Part shown: positions 25,321 through 37,435 of the stretch, piece by piece
How positions within the stretch are numbered: position 1 is the first letter of the stretch
How the letters are laid out: each line of letters begins with the position of its first letter
Assembly (NCBI GenBank): GCA_036429605.1
Contig: JAVFKD010000002.1
Location: forward strand, 1,798,001-1,862,000
DNA: 64,000 nt
Reading direction: 5' to 3'
Origin: Cladobotryum mycophilum
Lineage: Eukaryota > Ascomycota > Sordariomycetes > Hypocreales > Hypocreaceae
Notes under the pieces: model-generated
What the model was told of the DNA's origin: nothing
What the model saw: only the letters and a program-made list of their open reading frames with translations
The model's database searches: none
Program-made: the position numbers and the translations under genes

Positions 25321-27082
25321 TGGAGTTAAAGCTTTGGAGTTAGACAAAGGAAAATCCGAGGCTCGTTTTGCCCCGTTTGCATTTTGGGGGAATAGACGAG
25401 AGAGGGAGGGAGAGGAAGAGGGGAAGCCAAGACGGCGTGGCAAAGTCAGTCCCGATATCTCCATGTATGGAAATAGCATCAGTCTTCTCCTCCACCCACA
25501 AAGAAGGCACCGTTCTCGATGGGGCGGGCATGGGCATACAAGGTTAAACGATGGAGCCATTCACTACAAGTGTACTTGCACTTGCACACAAGGGTTTTCC
25601 GATCGACGGAAACGTTTAAGTGTGGCTGATAATCGCTGCAACCTACACAGCCCCCCGGGAACTTGCACCTCTACTACCACTACCTATTCGAAAGAGAGAA
25701 AAAACAAGCGCAAGCCTAACCCTGTTTTTTGTTTTTTTCCGCCACCGTGGACCTGCGAATCATCGCTGGACACCTCCGTCGTGCATATCTTGCTTGCTTT
25801 CCTTGCTTGCTTTCTTCGTATTATCAATCCATAGCTATAATATGACATAACAGTTTTTCCAAAAAAAAAAAAAAGTACGACGGACGCATTGTCATACCCA
25901 CAATGACATGTAATAACAAGTCATCATCATTACTTGGCTTAGTACCGTACTTTTACTTGTTCTGTATCTCTCTGACGATGTCATTCAACATATGACAGCT
26001 TGGTAGAGGTACTTTGGTGGGAATATGTCTATCCGTACCTGGTACAATTAAATTACCACACCACTACGTTGAGATACACACACCATCATAGAGTTGATGG
26101 CCGAATCGGATGCCGTGGTCCTATCGCGCCTGATCTGCAAACTACCCGGGTCCTTTACTTGAGTCAGTCGGACAAGTCAATCGAGACGTCGGTCAATCGA
26201 TCAAGCTCATTTGCCACACATACAAGCACACTTGAGCATACGCATAGATAGTAACATGATATCGCCTACCCTGTAACATATTCAAGAAAATCAACCACCT
26301 TTGCACATCATCCGAAAGCTGGCTGTCCGCCACAGTCGTTCCTGAATTAATTCAAGCCTCGAAGCTGCTGTCCAACATTATCCATGGGCAGTTGCAGCAA
26401 TACAACAACACTACTATATCTTGTGTCCTGCGTGATCATTTTTGCTCTGCATGGCGCTTTTCTCACCTACCTATCTCGTCGGGACCCTCATATCGAGCTC
26501 CCCAACCTGGTCTGTATGACAACATTACCAAGAAAATTGATCTTGACCGCCTCTATTCTCGTGACACTCTACACGGAGAGGCCGCCAGGATGTGTAACAT
26601 GTCAGGAACCGTGTGAAATGCATTTCCCAGCCTTACGCTTGAATAGCTTTTTTCTTTCGCCCTCGCCATGTGTTTGGTAAGACCAGAAATGTCTTGGATA
26701 GGTAGTCAAGCCTCTCTCCTTGTCGGGACATTTGCACCTAGAGCATGGCATTACATATCAAGTTTTTTTCGCTACATAATTCAAATCAATTTTCCACGTG
26801 TAGCTTCGGTAAATATCGTATCGATTTCGTGTTGATTCGAATGGGGCAGTAGATGCGAGTTTGTTAGTGTACCAAAAGATCTGGTTAAACGTCGAGACCG
26901 CTTACGTTGTACGAGCCGGGGCAAAAATAGATGGAACCAAATGGAAAGGATTAGATGGCCATTATTCTATACGTTATTGAGGCCCCAGGTATAGGAGAAG
27001 AAAACCAAACAAAAAGAAGAAAAAAGGAATTGGTAATACTATCTGTCGTCGGAAACAGCAAAAAGAGAACCTCGAAAGGATC

Positions 27083-27164
27083 TGCCCACTATCAGAATCG
27101 AACTGATGACCTTGTCATGTCAAGTTGTTACTAGTGACACGCTATACCACTTAGCCAAGCGGGC
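27083..27164 (-). tRNA. tRNA-Thr (anticodon AGT) with a 10-base intron
   Basis: Reading the minus strand, a 7-bp acceptor stem pairs GCCCGCT with AGTGGGC, followed by discriminator A at 27083. The D arm is GCT...AGC, the anticodon stem TGTCA/TGACA, and the T arm ATCAG-TTCGATT-CTGAT. The anticodon loop is CTAGTAA once a 10-base insertion between positions 37 and 38 is removed, the canonical site for nuclear tRNA introns. Anticodon AGT decodes ACU and, after inosine modification, ACC. No CCA is encoded, as expected. Confidence 0.9.
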
Positions 27165-27792
27165 TGATTGGTGATTGTTGAAGAGCGTCTTCTCTAAAGG
27201 GTTTATACACCTCGGCGTCAATCATCAACTTGCTGTTTCCAACCATTTCGCAGATTCCCTTGCTTCCCGACATTGATTTGCAGTTTGGATTCGTGGATAA
27301 GATGTGTTGCGCCAATCGTCAGCCGGTGATTGACCCACTTTTCGCCCCAGATGAATGAAGCTCTCTTTCTAGATTCAATACATGAGAAAATAAAAACACT
27401 TTGGATGATGGTGAGGCCAAAAGGCCAAGAGACGGCAAGGATAGTGTAATGCTGAGCGTTAAAGGATATTCATTGTTGAAAGAGTTGAGTTTGAATGACG
27501 CAAAGGGAGAGCTGAACTTGGGGGCGCCCAACGACGTCATGATCTGCATTACTGAAATGCAGGAAGGCGCTGGGTCGGCGCATGCCTTCGGGATGTAGTG
27601 CGCCATGCGAAACCACTTCCTCAACAACCCCATGCGATGCGGCCTCATTAACACTATCGGGTGCTTGAGATATTTGAGCAGGGAGAAGCTGTGATGAGAG
27701 CTGATGGGTGAAACCGATTGATTTTCCGTTACTTGGTCTTTGAACATGGCAGATTCTGCATCGCAAAGATCTACTGTGTGTTCTAGTGCCTA
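27165..27792. other. Intergenic; unassigned minus-strand frame
   Basis: A 142-codon minus-strand frame (27319-27747) is open but shows no family features, and it overlaps other frames. I do not call it. The interval ends at the first readable part of the GH2 relic. Confidence 0.4.
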
Positions 27793-29131
27793 ATGCCCTT
27801 CATCAGTGATCGAGATCTGCACGTGCCGTTTTTGTATGAACGCACCGAGGGCGAAAGAAGTAAAGAGCGTCGGATCCTTTTCAGATTTGGGATTGTTGAC
27901 TATGAAACTACCGTGTGGGTTGATGGAAGATATGTGAGGGGCCATGTCGAGGGCCACATTCCTTTCGAACTGACATGGCTAATTCTCTCGACGTATCCGC
28001 TACGTTTAATGTTGAGGGAAAGAAAGCCTTATTGTTCGGGCGTCTGGCTCGGCCTGTGATATGGCGCAGCCACGGGGAAAACAATGCGTGGCTTCAAAAC
28101 AGAGAGCCTTTTCCGCATCTCATCTGGTAGCATTTGGCAACCTGTCTGGCTAGAAGCTGTTCCGCCAACCTAAACAGCCGATAGCGGCCATAGGACCATC
28201 GTTCGAACAGATAACATTAAAGTGGGGTCTGTTAGTTTCGTCGTCAAAGCCCTGGGGAACCAGCTGGCTACAATTATTCCGCCAAAGTACAAGTCAACTT
28301 TTACGGACGACTATATGGAGATCGACTAAGCAAATTTCTTCTGAGCGCGCCGCTTGAACTGAGAGATTTCCCTACTCATCACTTAACGATACTCTATTAT
28401 TTGACGAGAATGGCTGACATGCCAGCGTTGCTCTCTGGTCCCCGGAGCGCCCCTCATTATGCGCCTCATAATCCGTCTCTTGGACTCGTCTTGGGAAGAG
28501 AATTTGGAACAAGTTGAGACAGTTACAAGAATGCGCTCCTTGGACTGGTCGAATGACCAAGGGTTGTGAAGAGTAAACGATACGCCATATCTTCAACTCC
28601 TCAGCCTCGACTAAGGTTACTGGCCTGATACTTCCAAGACTCTGCCAACCTCTGATATTATGATATTGATATTGAGCCTGCTGCGAGGATTGGGTTTAAT
28701 GGCGTCGAAAGCATTGGAGAGTTGATGGCTTTGTAGTTTACTACTGGATCTGTTAATTTGGTCATCGATCATCCTACGAGAAGTATTACCGACAACCGCG
28801 GCAGGGAACATGTTTGCACTGACCTTGCTACTCCTCACGACTACAGCAACGGACTGGAACTCGATAAGATTTGCATACATCACGGCGCGATATTTGGACA
28901 GAAAACAAGGGTGAATCTGTTTGTTGGTGGAGTCGAACAGTTGAACAGGAGATAAAGCTATGTGTACTGAGTGGAGGCCTTGGGATTGCGCCGGCTAGTG
29001 AAGAAGGGAAATCCCAGCACGAGGTATATACCACCGATACCGACTCCGAAGATTTGCTAGAGAGGCTTGAGAGACTTGTCGAGTGGGTTGCTGCTGGAGA
29101 CATGATTGCGTATATCTATACCCAACTGTAG
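27793..29131 (+). pseudogene. Relic of a family-2 glycoside hydrolase (beta-galactosidase-like)
   Basis: Several blocks in order match GH2 enzymes. Sugar-binding domain: RRILFRFGIVDYETTVWVDG followed by GHVEGHIPFE (27870-27975). Then SGSIWQPVWLEAVPPT near 28120-28175, like the TTGIWQxVWLE motif that ends that domain. Then DHPTRSITDNRGREHVCTD and LATPHDYSNG (28764-28855), as in the catalytic barrel. Finally SGGLGIAPASEEG and LVEWVAAGDMIAYIYTQL (28973-29128), like the GFCYTQLTDVEQE end region. The same frame carries TGA 28057, TAA near 28171 and TAA near 28327, and internal parts are missing, including much of the sugar-binding start. The active-site glutamates are not visible. It is a dead gene; a bit more (DVDQVWPEQEP-like) may extend to about 29240. 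Confidence 0.72.
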
Positions 29132-29402
29132 GTTCTATTAATGATACCTGTAGAGTGTGTATGCACTAGGATGCTCGCTAATGATGTTGATTAGGTCTGG
29201 CCCTGAACAAGAGCCAATGGCTGGTATTCATATGATGAAAATAATGCTACCGAAATTAAGGCATTGATGCCCCCAAGAAATCAGATGTTTCACAACCGCA
29301 TCAAATAGTCTGTCTTCCCACAGCAGCAAAGCTATCACCTCCTATCATACAATAACAACTCTCAACCAACTAATGCAATGCAATGCAATGCTGCCCGATA
29401 CA

Positions 29403-29768
29403 TCATATCGCACCACCCTCCAAAGCCAACCTCCCAACAAACGCCCTCCCCGGGCTCCCATTCGTGATCCATTCCTCCGGCTTAAACAGGCCAAAGATGC
29501 CAACCGTCTTCAGCACCGGAATGGCAGAACGGATGAGGGGCTCCAGCGCCCTTCTCTGCTCCTCGTCGCTCTCGTCGTAGGTTTTGATGTTCACCAGCAG
29601 TGCCCCAATGGTGCCGGTCGGTAATTTTTGGCCGTTGGGTAAGGTGACGACGGGGAAGGCGTTGGCCTGCGTTCCCATGGTCTTGTTGTTGATGGCTTGT
29701 AGTTCCTCTGTGGAAAGGAGGGGAGCTGCGCCGTTGGCTGGCTGGTTTGCGGTTTGAGAGTCAGCCAT
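29403..29768 (-). CDS. Small conserved fungal protein, 121 residues
   Basis: Intact single-exon frame with TGA stop. Acidic and Gln/Asn-rich start, then FPVVTLPNGQKLPTGTIGALLVNI, an acidic helix YDESDEEQRRALEPLIRSAIPVL and KTVGIFGLFKPEEWITNGSPGR. The pattern LPxGxKxxTGT...GLFxPxEWxxGxxPGR looks like a small uncharacterised domain found in fungi and bacteria (possibly DUF7709; from memory, not checked). No signal peptide or membrane segment, so probably cytosolic. Function unknown. Starts at 29768 with a short 5' region; no intron. Confidence 0.75.
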   Translation of the reverse strand: MADSQTANQPANGAAPLLSTEELQAINNKTMGTQANAFPVVTLPNGQKLPTGTIGALLVNIKTYDESDEEQRRALEPLIRSAIPVLKTVGIFGLFKPEEWITNGSPGRAFVGRLALEGGAI

Positions 29769-30256
29769 GATGATTCAGATGTTTAAAGGTATCCAATTGA
29801 GGGGTCAAAGCGATAAAATTGGTAAAGGTGTTTGGAGTACAAAGTCCAATTCCATTTTTTGGGCGGGGAATCTTGATGTTTAAGTATGGCAAGCATCGCG
29901 ATACCTCAGGCATATTTATGTGACGTGACATCACTAACGGCTGGTCATAAGTTGGGCTTTACCGATTTTATTTCTCGTCTATCGAGATTCTTCCTTTTAC
30001 ACGCCTCGGAAATCCGAATTCCGAATACCAAATCCTTTGTGTCCGAAACCTTGAACAAAGCAGAAATTCTGCCATCCAGCCTACCATGGCATTCGAATTC
30101 CGGTCCCTGTCCTTACCATACCCTGATATTATACATTATGGGCTCAATACACCATGAGCTAATTTCGGGCGATCTACATGACGCCCTGAACCTGCGTATG
30201 TCAGACGACTAGCCTGATGCAACCGTCACGGATTGCGCGGCATGATGATGACGGGC
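29769..30256. other. Intergenic, no gene supported
   Basis: Promoter side of the 121-residue protein and the 3' flank of the P-loop ATPase gene. No other feature seen. Confidence 0.5.
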
Positions 30257-32071
30257 CTAAGCAGCCATGATGCTGCGGCCGCCATCGCGGGTCACGCGCT
30301 TCCTGACGCGAATGTTCAAAACTCCGTGGCCTAGCTTGATGAGCTGAGCCCTGCCACCGGCCTTAGAGATGCTTCCCTCTGCACTCGAGGTAGAGTCCGA
30401 AGGGCTATGGCCCGACGGAACCGGCTTCTCTTCAGCCTTCACCTCCTGCCTGTGGACGCCGATAATGGCACTGGGGGCAAACAGAAGGGCCTCACCACGG
30501 CGAAGGTCAACGATCTTGCTGAAGAGTTGTGCGGTCAACTCTTCAGGAGTCATCTTAAGGACTCCATTGACGCTCTGACTGTCGTCGCCGGCCTGCTGGG
30601 CCTGTGCGAGGATGGAGGCACCAGCCAAGTGCTTCTTGAGGCTTTGCAGCCAGTCGGGAGAGGTAAAGCGATGGACAATCGTGACGGAACACAAGTCCAA
30701 CAGACGGGGGAGATTGTTGGTTCTTGCGTAGAGATGACTACGCGCATTCCAAGATGGCGCTGGAGACGAATGTTTGACAGAAGTGCTTCCGTGAGGGTTT
30801 GGCACTCTGTCGTGTCGGTCATGTACTTGTGTGCCTCATCCAGGGCAACAACACGGCCGATCTTGGAGTTCTGCTCGAGAAAGAGACTCAAGCAGATGTT
30901 GAAAAGCGAACAGGCTGTTTCAGCCGTCACGCAGGGGCACGAGAGATCAACAATCGTCAGTTGACCAGCCTGTGATGATCATGGTTAGCAAGTCTGTCAC
31001 TAAGCACAAGCAGCCTGGATTACTGGAAAACCAACCTTTGGGGTCCAATCGTTGCCGCAGCCAGGCTTTCCAACGCCCTTGATTGGAGTGCTGTGGGTCG
31101 CCAGGACGACTTGCTCCTTGACCATGAATGACTCCAGAGTGTCCAACCTTTGTTGGAGGGGTCCGAGTTGAGCTGGAGTCAATGTCTCATTCATGAGACG
31201 CAACTTGAAACCTCTGTAATTGAACGTAGTTCCGTTGGACTGCTGCTCAATACGAAGATCTCGCAAGATGCGAGTAACCACATGGACATACAGAGGGACA
31301 TTGCCCGAGGCCGGTCCGACAGCCATCAGGTCCAACATTCGCCTGGTGTTGAGGTCTGACTGGTTGATACGGAGCTCCTCTACAGTCACACCTGGAAGAC
31401 CTTTATAGATGCGCTTGCGTCATGTTAGCGGGATCATACCAATGGGAAAATGTTGGCTGCACTTACCTTGATTTGACCAATGTTTGTCGGGGGGCAGAGA
31501 ACACGGACAGAGATATTCTTCGCCGAGGACAGATAGGCAGCCTCGCAGGGGAGCCACCCGTATCGGAACACCAAGGGTCATAGTGGAAAACAATACCCGT
31601 GAGAGGTCGTGGGAGAACGTTAGCTCCCGAAGGGGTTAAGCAATTCTCAAGGAGGCAGCAAAGAGTGTGGCTCTTTCCGGAGCCTTGGCTGCCGCAGATG
31701 AAAACACTGGATGGGACGACAGTGTTGTAGAAGAGACGGGGGTCCTTTCCAGCGGACATGGCATCATCGGCGTTCTTGAAGCGGTTATCCTTGGTAGCAC
31801 CCAGGAGACCGTACTGGGTGAATGGGGCCTCCTGAGACTTGGTATCCAAAGAGGCGCCATACTCGAGGACAGGGGCCGTGAAGATGGGGGCGGCGGCAAG
31901 TTCTTCCGCATCCTCATCCGCGAGATCTGAGCGAAGAAGCTCAAGGTGCGCCTCGACAGTTTGCTCGCTGAGAGAAGCTTGTGCGAGTCTTTGGGTGATG
32001 ACATCAACCGACGACGAGGAGTCGCTGCTGGCATAAGATGCCTCCGACTCTGATTCCGAAGAGGAGCTCAT
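30257..32071 (-). CDS. HerA/FtsK-like P-loop ATPase, two frameshifts
   Basis: Predicted ATPase with Walker A VFICGSQGSGKSHTLCCLLEN near residue 125 and Walker B RVVALDEAHKYMTD near residue 385, then STQEPT as a sensor-like motif. This order fits the HerA/FtsK/VirD4 branch of P-loop ATPases; the exact fungal role is unknown. The N-terminus is an acidic Ser-rich stretch. Exons are 32071-31467, 31413-31036 and 30969-30257. Two one-base losses break the frame, at GGGG 31548-31551 and G5 30706-30710. Restoring both gives 1698 bases, 565 residues, with GGSPCEAAYLSSAKNISV and ISPRLLDLCSVTIVHRF rejoined. Stop is TAG, which shows that TAG is a normal stop here. I start at MSSSSESESEAS; an in-frame upstream ATG adds a less likely leader. 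Confidence 0.85.
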
Positions 32072-35069
32072 GATCAGATGTCTTTGTCTTTCTCTCTTGT
32101 TGCAAACGTGTACGAGGGTTGTCTGGAAGAAAGAAAGAGAAGATGTGATGGAGTTGAAGGAAGAGGGGAAAGAATTTTCGTTTGGCAAACGGAGGAAAAA
32201 TAAACAAGAAGAAGTGCCCAGGGCTTAAAAACAACAGAGGAAGAGCGATTCACTTATCGACCCGCCAGCTGTCGGCCCACAGACGAGTGACCCACAAGAA
32301 TGCAGAAGATGGTGAATCAAGATCTACGTAGATGGCCGACAGAGATTCCTATTCGTCGGTTGCTCAAGGTAGGATGGGGACCTGCATGAACGAAGCAGAC
32401 AGGTGACCGCTTAATCGAACTACCTAGGTACCTTTTCCCTCAGTTCTTCGGTTGACTTGGAGGTTGAAGAGGGCAATCGGGCTATTCAACGAGTCCGATG
32501 ATCCGGGCTATTCAAATGAAAGCCTTTCTTTGAGTTGAGAAGAATAGGATGTAGTTGATTGCTAATAATGGTCAGGTATGGGTGGAAGTCCAAGGGGCAC
32601 GGAGTTCATCAAGTCAGTTAAAGACAATGATGAGACCGCGTTCTCGTAATGATCCTGTGACTAAACGTAATTCAAGCAGTTATCATTTCACTGTGATGCC
32701 CAGGAAACGAAACTCCTCCACGGGTTGTCATAGTAGCAGGTGGGCCTCCTGCATTGCTTTGAAGTTTCGTAATTGGGCTTGCATCAACGCCACACTGTAA
32801 ACAGGAACCGCTTAGGGCAGAATAGAATAGAAAAGTAATAGAAGTGACTCTTTTTATTCCTCCTTTTTACGAAATATATCGTTATGAATTTGAGTCTTTG
32901 TTTGAGCCTGCAGTTGTCACTTTCTAGTGGTAGTGGATGGGAGGCCTACCTATTCAGCTGCTGCTCGGGTGGTTTCCCCCTAGCGTACTCCCCGTCAGTT
33001 GTGTTCCATCTTCTAATTCCAGCACATCCATGGCTGCCTAAAGTTTCCATGAAGAAGGTTAACAGAGCGATTAGTTGTTGCTAACAGTTCCTTTGTCAGC
33101 GGCGCGATCCCAACCTTTGTGCACACAAACTACGACAAAGCAGGCGAGGCATGAATCATACCAGAACCATGACAAGAGCAATTTCATCGTGTAGTAGAGA
33201 TTCTTTAAGCTATGTAAAGCTTTACGATCTATATATATAGTAGCTAATCATATCTCAGTAGCCGTCTCGAGCTTGCGACCGATAAAATCCTCCCTCTATA
33301 TCACCATACTACGACTCCCTAAGGCACAGTCTCGGTAAACACCCTCCATAAGCTGAACAGAAACTTCGAGTGGGCTTAGTACCATCGAAGCAAGCATACA
33401 AAAGAACTATACCTACTTCAGCGAAACCTAGCTAGCATCCGCAAGAGATGAGTGTATTCTCAATCGCATTCACATCCAAGAGCTTTAGCATCTATGTGCG
33501 ACCTAAGCATGGAACGACCAAATCCTACTACGAGACTTCAATGGACCCTATGACAGAAGGCACTTCAGCAAAACAGGCGCCAACGGCCTATGAGCCTCTA
33601 GAACGAGTACTCTCGACGAAAGAAAGAGGGTAGGGACCTTGGTGTTCTCCTGGTTGGCTAGAGCAAGAGGGTAGGGGATTCTACTTAGAGGCTCCAAGGC
33701 TTGTGATTGCTCTTTACATATCTTTCAGTATACCATGATAATAACATGTGGCAAAGTAAGAGAAGACGAATCAGAGTTGGCCGCCCGACCACGATGTCCA
33801 ACTTGGACAGGGTTACACAGAGGAGTAAGCGGTGCTTGGGAACAAAGGAACCTATCCAGCGACATATCTCAATTACTCTCGGTCACCATCGAATTCCACA
33901 CAAAAAGAGTCAAGCAGGGAAAGTAGGGATTCTCAGTCATAACAACATGTACTCGGTAATAGCCGCCGACCCCTTCATCCAGGGGTGCCAGGCAGACAAG
34001 TGCCAGGGACAAGGAAGTTTTGTTAAAGAAGAGGAAGTTATATAGTTGCCTAGAGCTTCCGACCTACACTCATACACTATTTTGCATAAGAATGGAGGAA
34101 TGCACACCACAAGTATAACGTTCGAGCATCCACAAAGGAACCGATGATATCTGTTCCACGTTGGCCAAGACGAGTGGGTTGTGAGCGCTACTCCCAACCA
34201 TGACTTGAGGTCAGGGCGAAGTGCCAAATCTAAAGCATAAAGCGAATCTTCAATAGTGAGTTGAGCATCTCAGTTTTTCCCTGTTGAACAATTCACTGTG
34301 TGATTATAGATAAGAAACAGGGATAACTACCTCCTTTATGTGTGCTGCCGATAACACTTCACCCTCCACCAATATGGTCTTGGAATACACGGATGACCGA
34401 AGCATTCCTTTCAAGATTGAAATAATTCTAAAAACTGATGAATAGAGCAATTTTCACTTTCCCCCTGTGGCTATGGATAATAAATTAGGGCGGTTTGAGT
34501 TCGACCCCATGGGTATAAATCAGCAGCATCTAGGTGGCCACCAGATTCATACAAAGGGCCATCTCCATTGGTACCAATCTTTCGCAGCTTGGATATACTC
34601 GAGTGCAATTCTACTTCTAATAAGTTGGCAACAATTCTGAGTAAGAATTGCCACGAATCTATCAGTTGAGTCCCAAGACCCAATGTCACCCTACCGATGC
34701 GGCCGTCTTTGGGCTTTACATATCCGTGTAAGCTCTACAGGCGACTGTTTGGCAAAACACTCAACAAAGTTGAGTTGGATAGAATAACAAATTCTCCATT
34801 GTATCAAGACTTTAAATTTAATCTGTTAGCCATAAGCGGCCCTCATGCTCATCTCATCAACTGAGTGGCCGAATTACAAGCAGTTCCCATTTGTCGATAC
34901 AAAGCGGCTCGTTGGATAATGGATTGATAAGCGAATCATGATTGAATCTCAATCACGTCATCTAACATCCCCCTCCTATAAATGACCAAGTGAACGAAAA
35001 TCCCTGATCGCGAGCAACCTCAACTCGCATCTTTTATTACATTCAATATTACCAGAGTACTCAAACATA
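32072..35069. other. 3-kb interval, no gene supported
   Basis: Mostly AT-rich DNA with short frames on both strands and no consistent family signal. It may contain old repeats or transposon debris, but I could not identify any. Promoters of the ATPase (minus) and the GST (plus) lie at its ends. Confidence 0.45.
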
Positions 35070-35906
35070 ATGGCCAACGTCGATACTTCGCTCCAGTCCG
35101 CCCCCACCGGCGCAGCAGCTCAATTGGCGGCTCGTCACGCAGAGGAGCATCCCCTCAAGCTCTACAGCGGATGGTTCTGCCCCTTTGTCCAGCGATCATG
35201 GATCACCTTGGAAGAAAAGAAGATTCCCTATCAGTACGTGGAGATTAATCCGTACAAGAAGGAGCCAGAATTCCTCAAATTGAACCCTCGCGGTCTGGTT
35301 CCCACTCTCGCCGTGCCCTTCGACTCGGTTGGAAAGGAACAGAAGCCGCTGTTTGAGAGTACGATTATTTGCGAGTATCTTGACGATGCATACTCTGATG
35401 AGACCAAGTACGGTCCTCGCCTGTTGCCGACTGAGTCTTACGAACGAGCTAGAGCTCGGCTGTGGATCGATCACATCGGCACAAGAATCATCCCTGCCTT
35501 TTACAAGTTCTTGCAGCACACCCCGGAGAAGGACTACACGATTGAAAAGGCTCGAGAAGAGCTGCATGGTCACATCAAAACTCTGGTAGCAGCTATGGAC
35601 CCTGAAGGGCCGTGGTTCCTCGGGAAAGACATTAGCTTGGTAGACATCACTCTGGCGCCCTGGGCAAAACGTCTCTTCTTGCTGGATCACTACAAGGCTG
35701 GCGGTCTTCAAATTCCAGAGCAAGGAGGGGAAGATGGTGTATGGACTCGATGGGCAGCTTGGACCAAAGCAGTTCATGAACGTCAGAGTGTAAAAGATAC
35801 CTGGAGTGATGAGGAGCAGTACATTGGAGCATACAAGAGGTATGCGGATGATACGACCAACTCATTGGTAGGCCAGGCGACAAGACAGGGAAGCAGACTA
35901 CCTTGA
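35070..35906 (+). CDS. Glutathione S-transferase, omega/thioltransferase type
   Basis: Intact 278-residue single-exon protein, stop TGA. Thioredoxin-like N-domain (about residues 28-115) with LYSGWFCPFVQRSWITLEEK, where Cys of CPFVQR is the expected catalytic cysteine of omega-class enzymes. Then NPRGLVPTL (cis-proline), and FESTIICEYLDD, the glutathione-binding E-S pair. The C-terminal helical domain has GPWFLGKDISLVDITLAPWAKR, a strongly conserved N-capping region. Acts in the cytosol on glutathione mixed disulfides, dehydroascorbate or electrophiles. No sign of decay. Confidence 0.92.
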   Translation: MANVDTSLQSAPTGAAAQLAARHAEEHPLKLYSGWFCPFVQRSWITLEEKKIPYQYVEINPYKKEPEFLKLNPRGLVPTLAVPFDSVGKEQKPLFESTIICEYLDDAYSDETKYGPRLLPTESYERARARLWIDHIGTRIIPAFYKFLQHTPEKDYTIEKAREELHGHIKTLVAAMDPEGPWFLGKDISLVDITLAPWAKRLFLLDHYKAGGLQIPEQGGEDGVWTRWAAWTKAVHERQSVKDTWSDEEQYIGAYKRYADDTTNSLVGQATRQGSRLP

Positions 35907-36161
35907 TCTTCTGCACAAAATTTGGTATGTCTCATGGTAGATTTAAGGCTCTCTATTAGTATTTAGAATATTTGTCGAGTGTATAGGGTAGCATACATGG
36001 TGCGAGGTTGGAAATTTCACCGTAGGCCAAGCTGCATTTCCATAGGCGAGCACCGTGCTAATACTTTTGTACGCTACCTTGCTTTCCTTGATAGTATTCG
36101 TCCAGCGTAGGTCTTGAGATAGCCGCCACCATCCTCGAACAACAATCCGAACACCACAATC

Positions 36162-37290
36162 ATGCCGGACCAAGCATCTTCCCGCTTCACGCCGCAGAAC
36201 AAGACGACGAACCAAAGACTCTCGACACATACAGTTGGCCTCGTAGCCCTTTCAGACTTCCGCAAGCGTCGCGCTGAAGTCCTTGAGCAGCAGGAGCGCG
36301 AGACCCGTGAGGCGGCGTTCGCAGGCACGTCAAAACCAGACCGCTCGCAGACTGGCACTCCTGACAATGCTGGCAGTGATTCCGCCAACAGCGCAATCGC
36401 AGTTCCCGTGAAGAAGAAGCCGAAGAAGAAAACCGGAAAGAAGCTGTTATCCTTTGACGATGACGAAGAAGACGACGAGAGCGGCGCTTCCGAAGCGCCT
36501 GGTGACAAAGTTGGCGACAAAAAGGCCAAGTTCAAAGTAAATACGGCTGTTGGCATCGTACCCAGGGCAGCGACCAAGGCGGCGCTTCGCAAAGACGCTG
36601 CGGAGCGAGACGCCCTACGGCGTGAGTTTGTTGCTCTGCAAGAAGCCGTCAAGGCTACCGAGATCTCCATACCGTTCGTTTTCTACGATGGCGCCAACAC
36701 CCCCGGCGGGATGGTACGAATGAAGAAGGGCGATTTTGTCTGGGTCTTTTTGGATAAGAGCCGCAAGGTTGGTGCTGAGCTCGGCGTCGGAGAACAAGCG
36801 AATGCACTGCGGGCGTGGGCTCGAGTAGGCGTGGACGATCTCATGCTGGTACGTGGAACGGTGATCGTTCCTCATGTAAGTTTCTATCCCTCTATCTAAA
36901 CGAGATTCTAGCTGCTAACCCGTCCATCTACAGCATTATGATTTCTACTACTTTATCATAAACAAGAGCCTTGCGCCTGGTGGCAACCGCCTTTTCGATT
37001 ACAGCGCCGAAGCACCAACAAGACCCGATTCTATCCCTGAAACCGATTCCGCCGGCGGTTTGATCACCGCTGAATCCAAAGCTGTAGCGGCCAAAGCTAT
37101 CCCTGATGTCGGCACACTTGAAGGGGCGACTGATGATCCGACATTGACAAAGGTTGTGGATCGAAGGTGGTATGAGCGGCATAAGCACATTTATCCAGCC
37201 AGCACGTGGCAACAGTTTGATCCCGAGATGGATTATTCGAAGCAGATTCGAAAAGATGCTGGCGGCAATACGTTTTTCTTTTCCAAGTGA
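36162..37290 (+). CDS. XAP5/FAM50 nuclear protein
   Basis: Two exons (36162-36875 and 36934-37290) with a 58-base intron give 356 residues. Family marks are an N-terminal VGLVALSDFRKRRAEVL coiled region, a lysine-rich nuclear-signal-like stretch KKKPKKKTGKKLLSFDDDEED, then the conserved domain IPFVFYDGANTPGGMVRMKKGD followed by DLMLVRGTVIVPHHYDFYYFI, and the ending RRWYERHKHIYPASTWQQFD. XAP5/FAM50 proteins are conserved nuclear factors linked to spliceosome function and, in plants, light and clock responses. Intact, although it contains a C5 run (in NTPGG) that is read correctly here. The start is the first ATG in frame. Confidence 0.93.
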
Positions 37291-37435
37291 TGGAATTCTC
37301 AGCACGACTTGACGGGGCTTGAGTCCTGCTTCGTAGCGACCGGTAATTGGACTACCTTGCGGAGATGGACGAGAGAGAGCTCCTCGATGAAGAATATTGT
37401 ATCATGTATAAAACTCGAATTGAATGTGTCGTCGT

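Larger units (their letters stand above)
22204..27082. other. 4.9-kb gene-poor, simple-sequence-rich interval
   Basis: No convincing gene. Dense low-complexity DNA: G/A-rich tracts (22690-23280), ACGCAC-type repeats (23470-23530), GGATGT repeats, GGCA repeats, TATGA repeats and CT repeats. Translated frames are Ser/Leu/Arg low-complexity peptides. A TACGGAGTA motif lies at 23661-23669. An A-run sits at 25860-25875. The interval may hold long regulatory DNA for the secreted-protein gene or a non-coding transcript; the sequence does not decide. Confidence 0.55.

Noticed and set aside
27319..27747. 142-codon minus-strand frame next to the GH2 relic
   Set aside because: No recognisable motif, overlapping alternative frames, and no intron or composition support.
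33707..34045. Tc1-like transposase start (GRP motif)
   Set aside because: Only a few residues match, with no downstream catalytic motifs.
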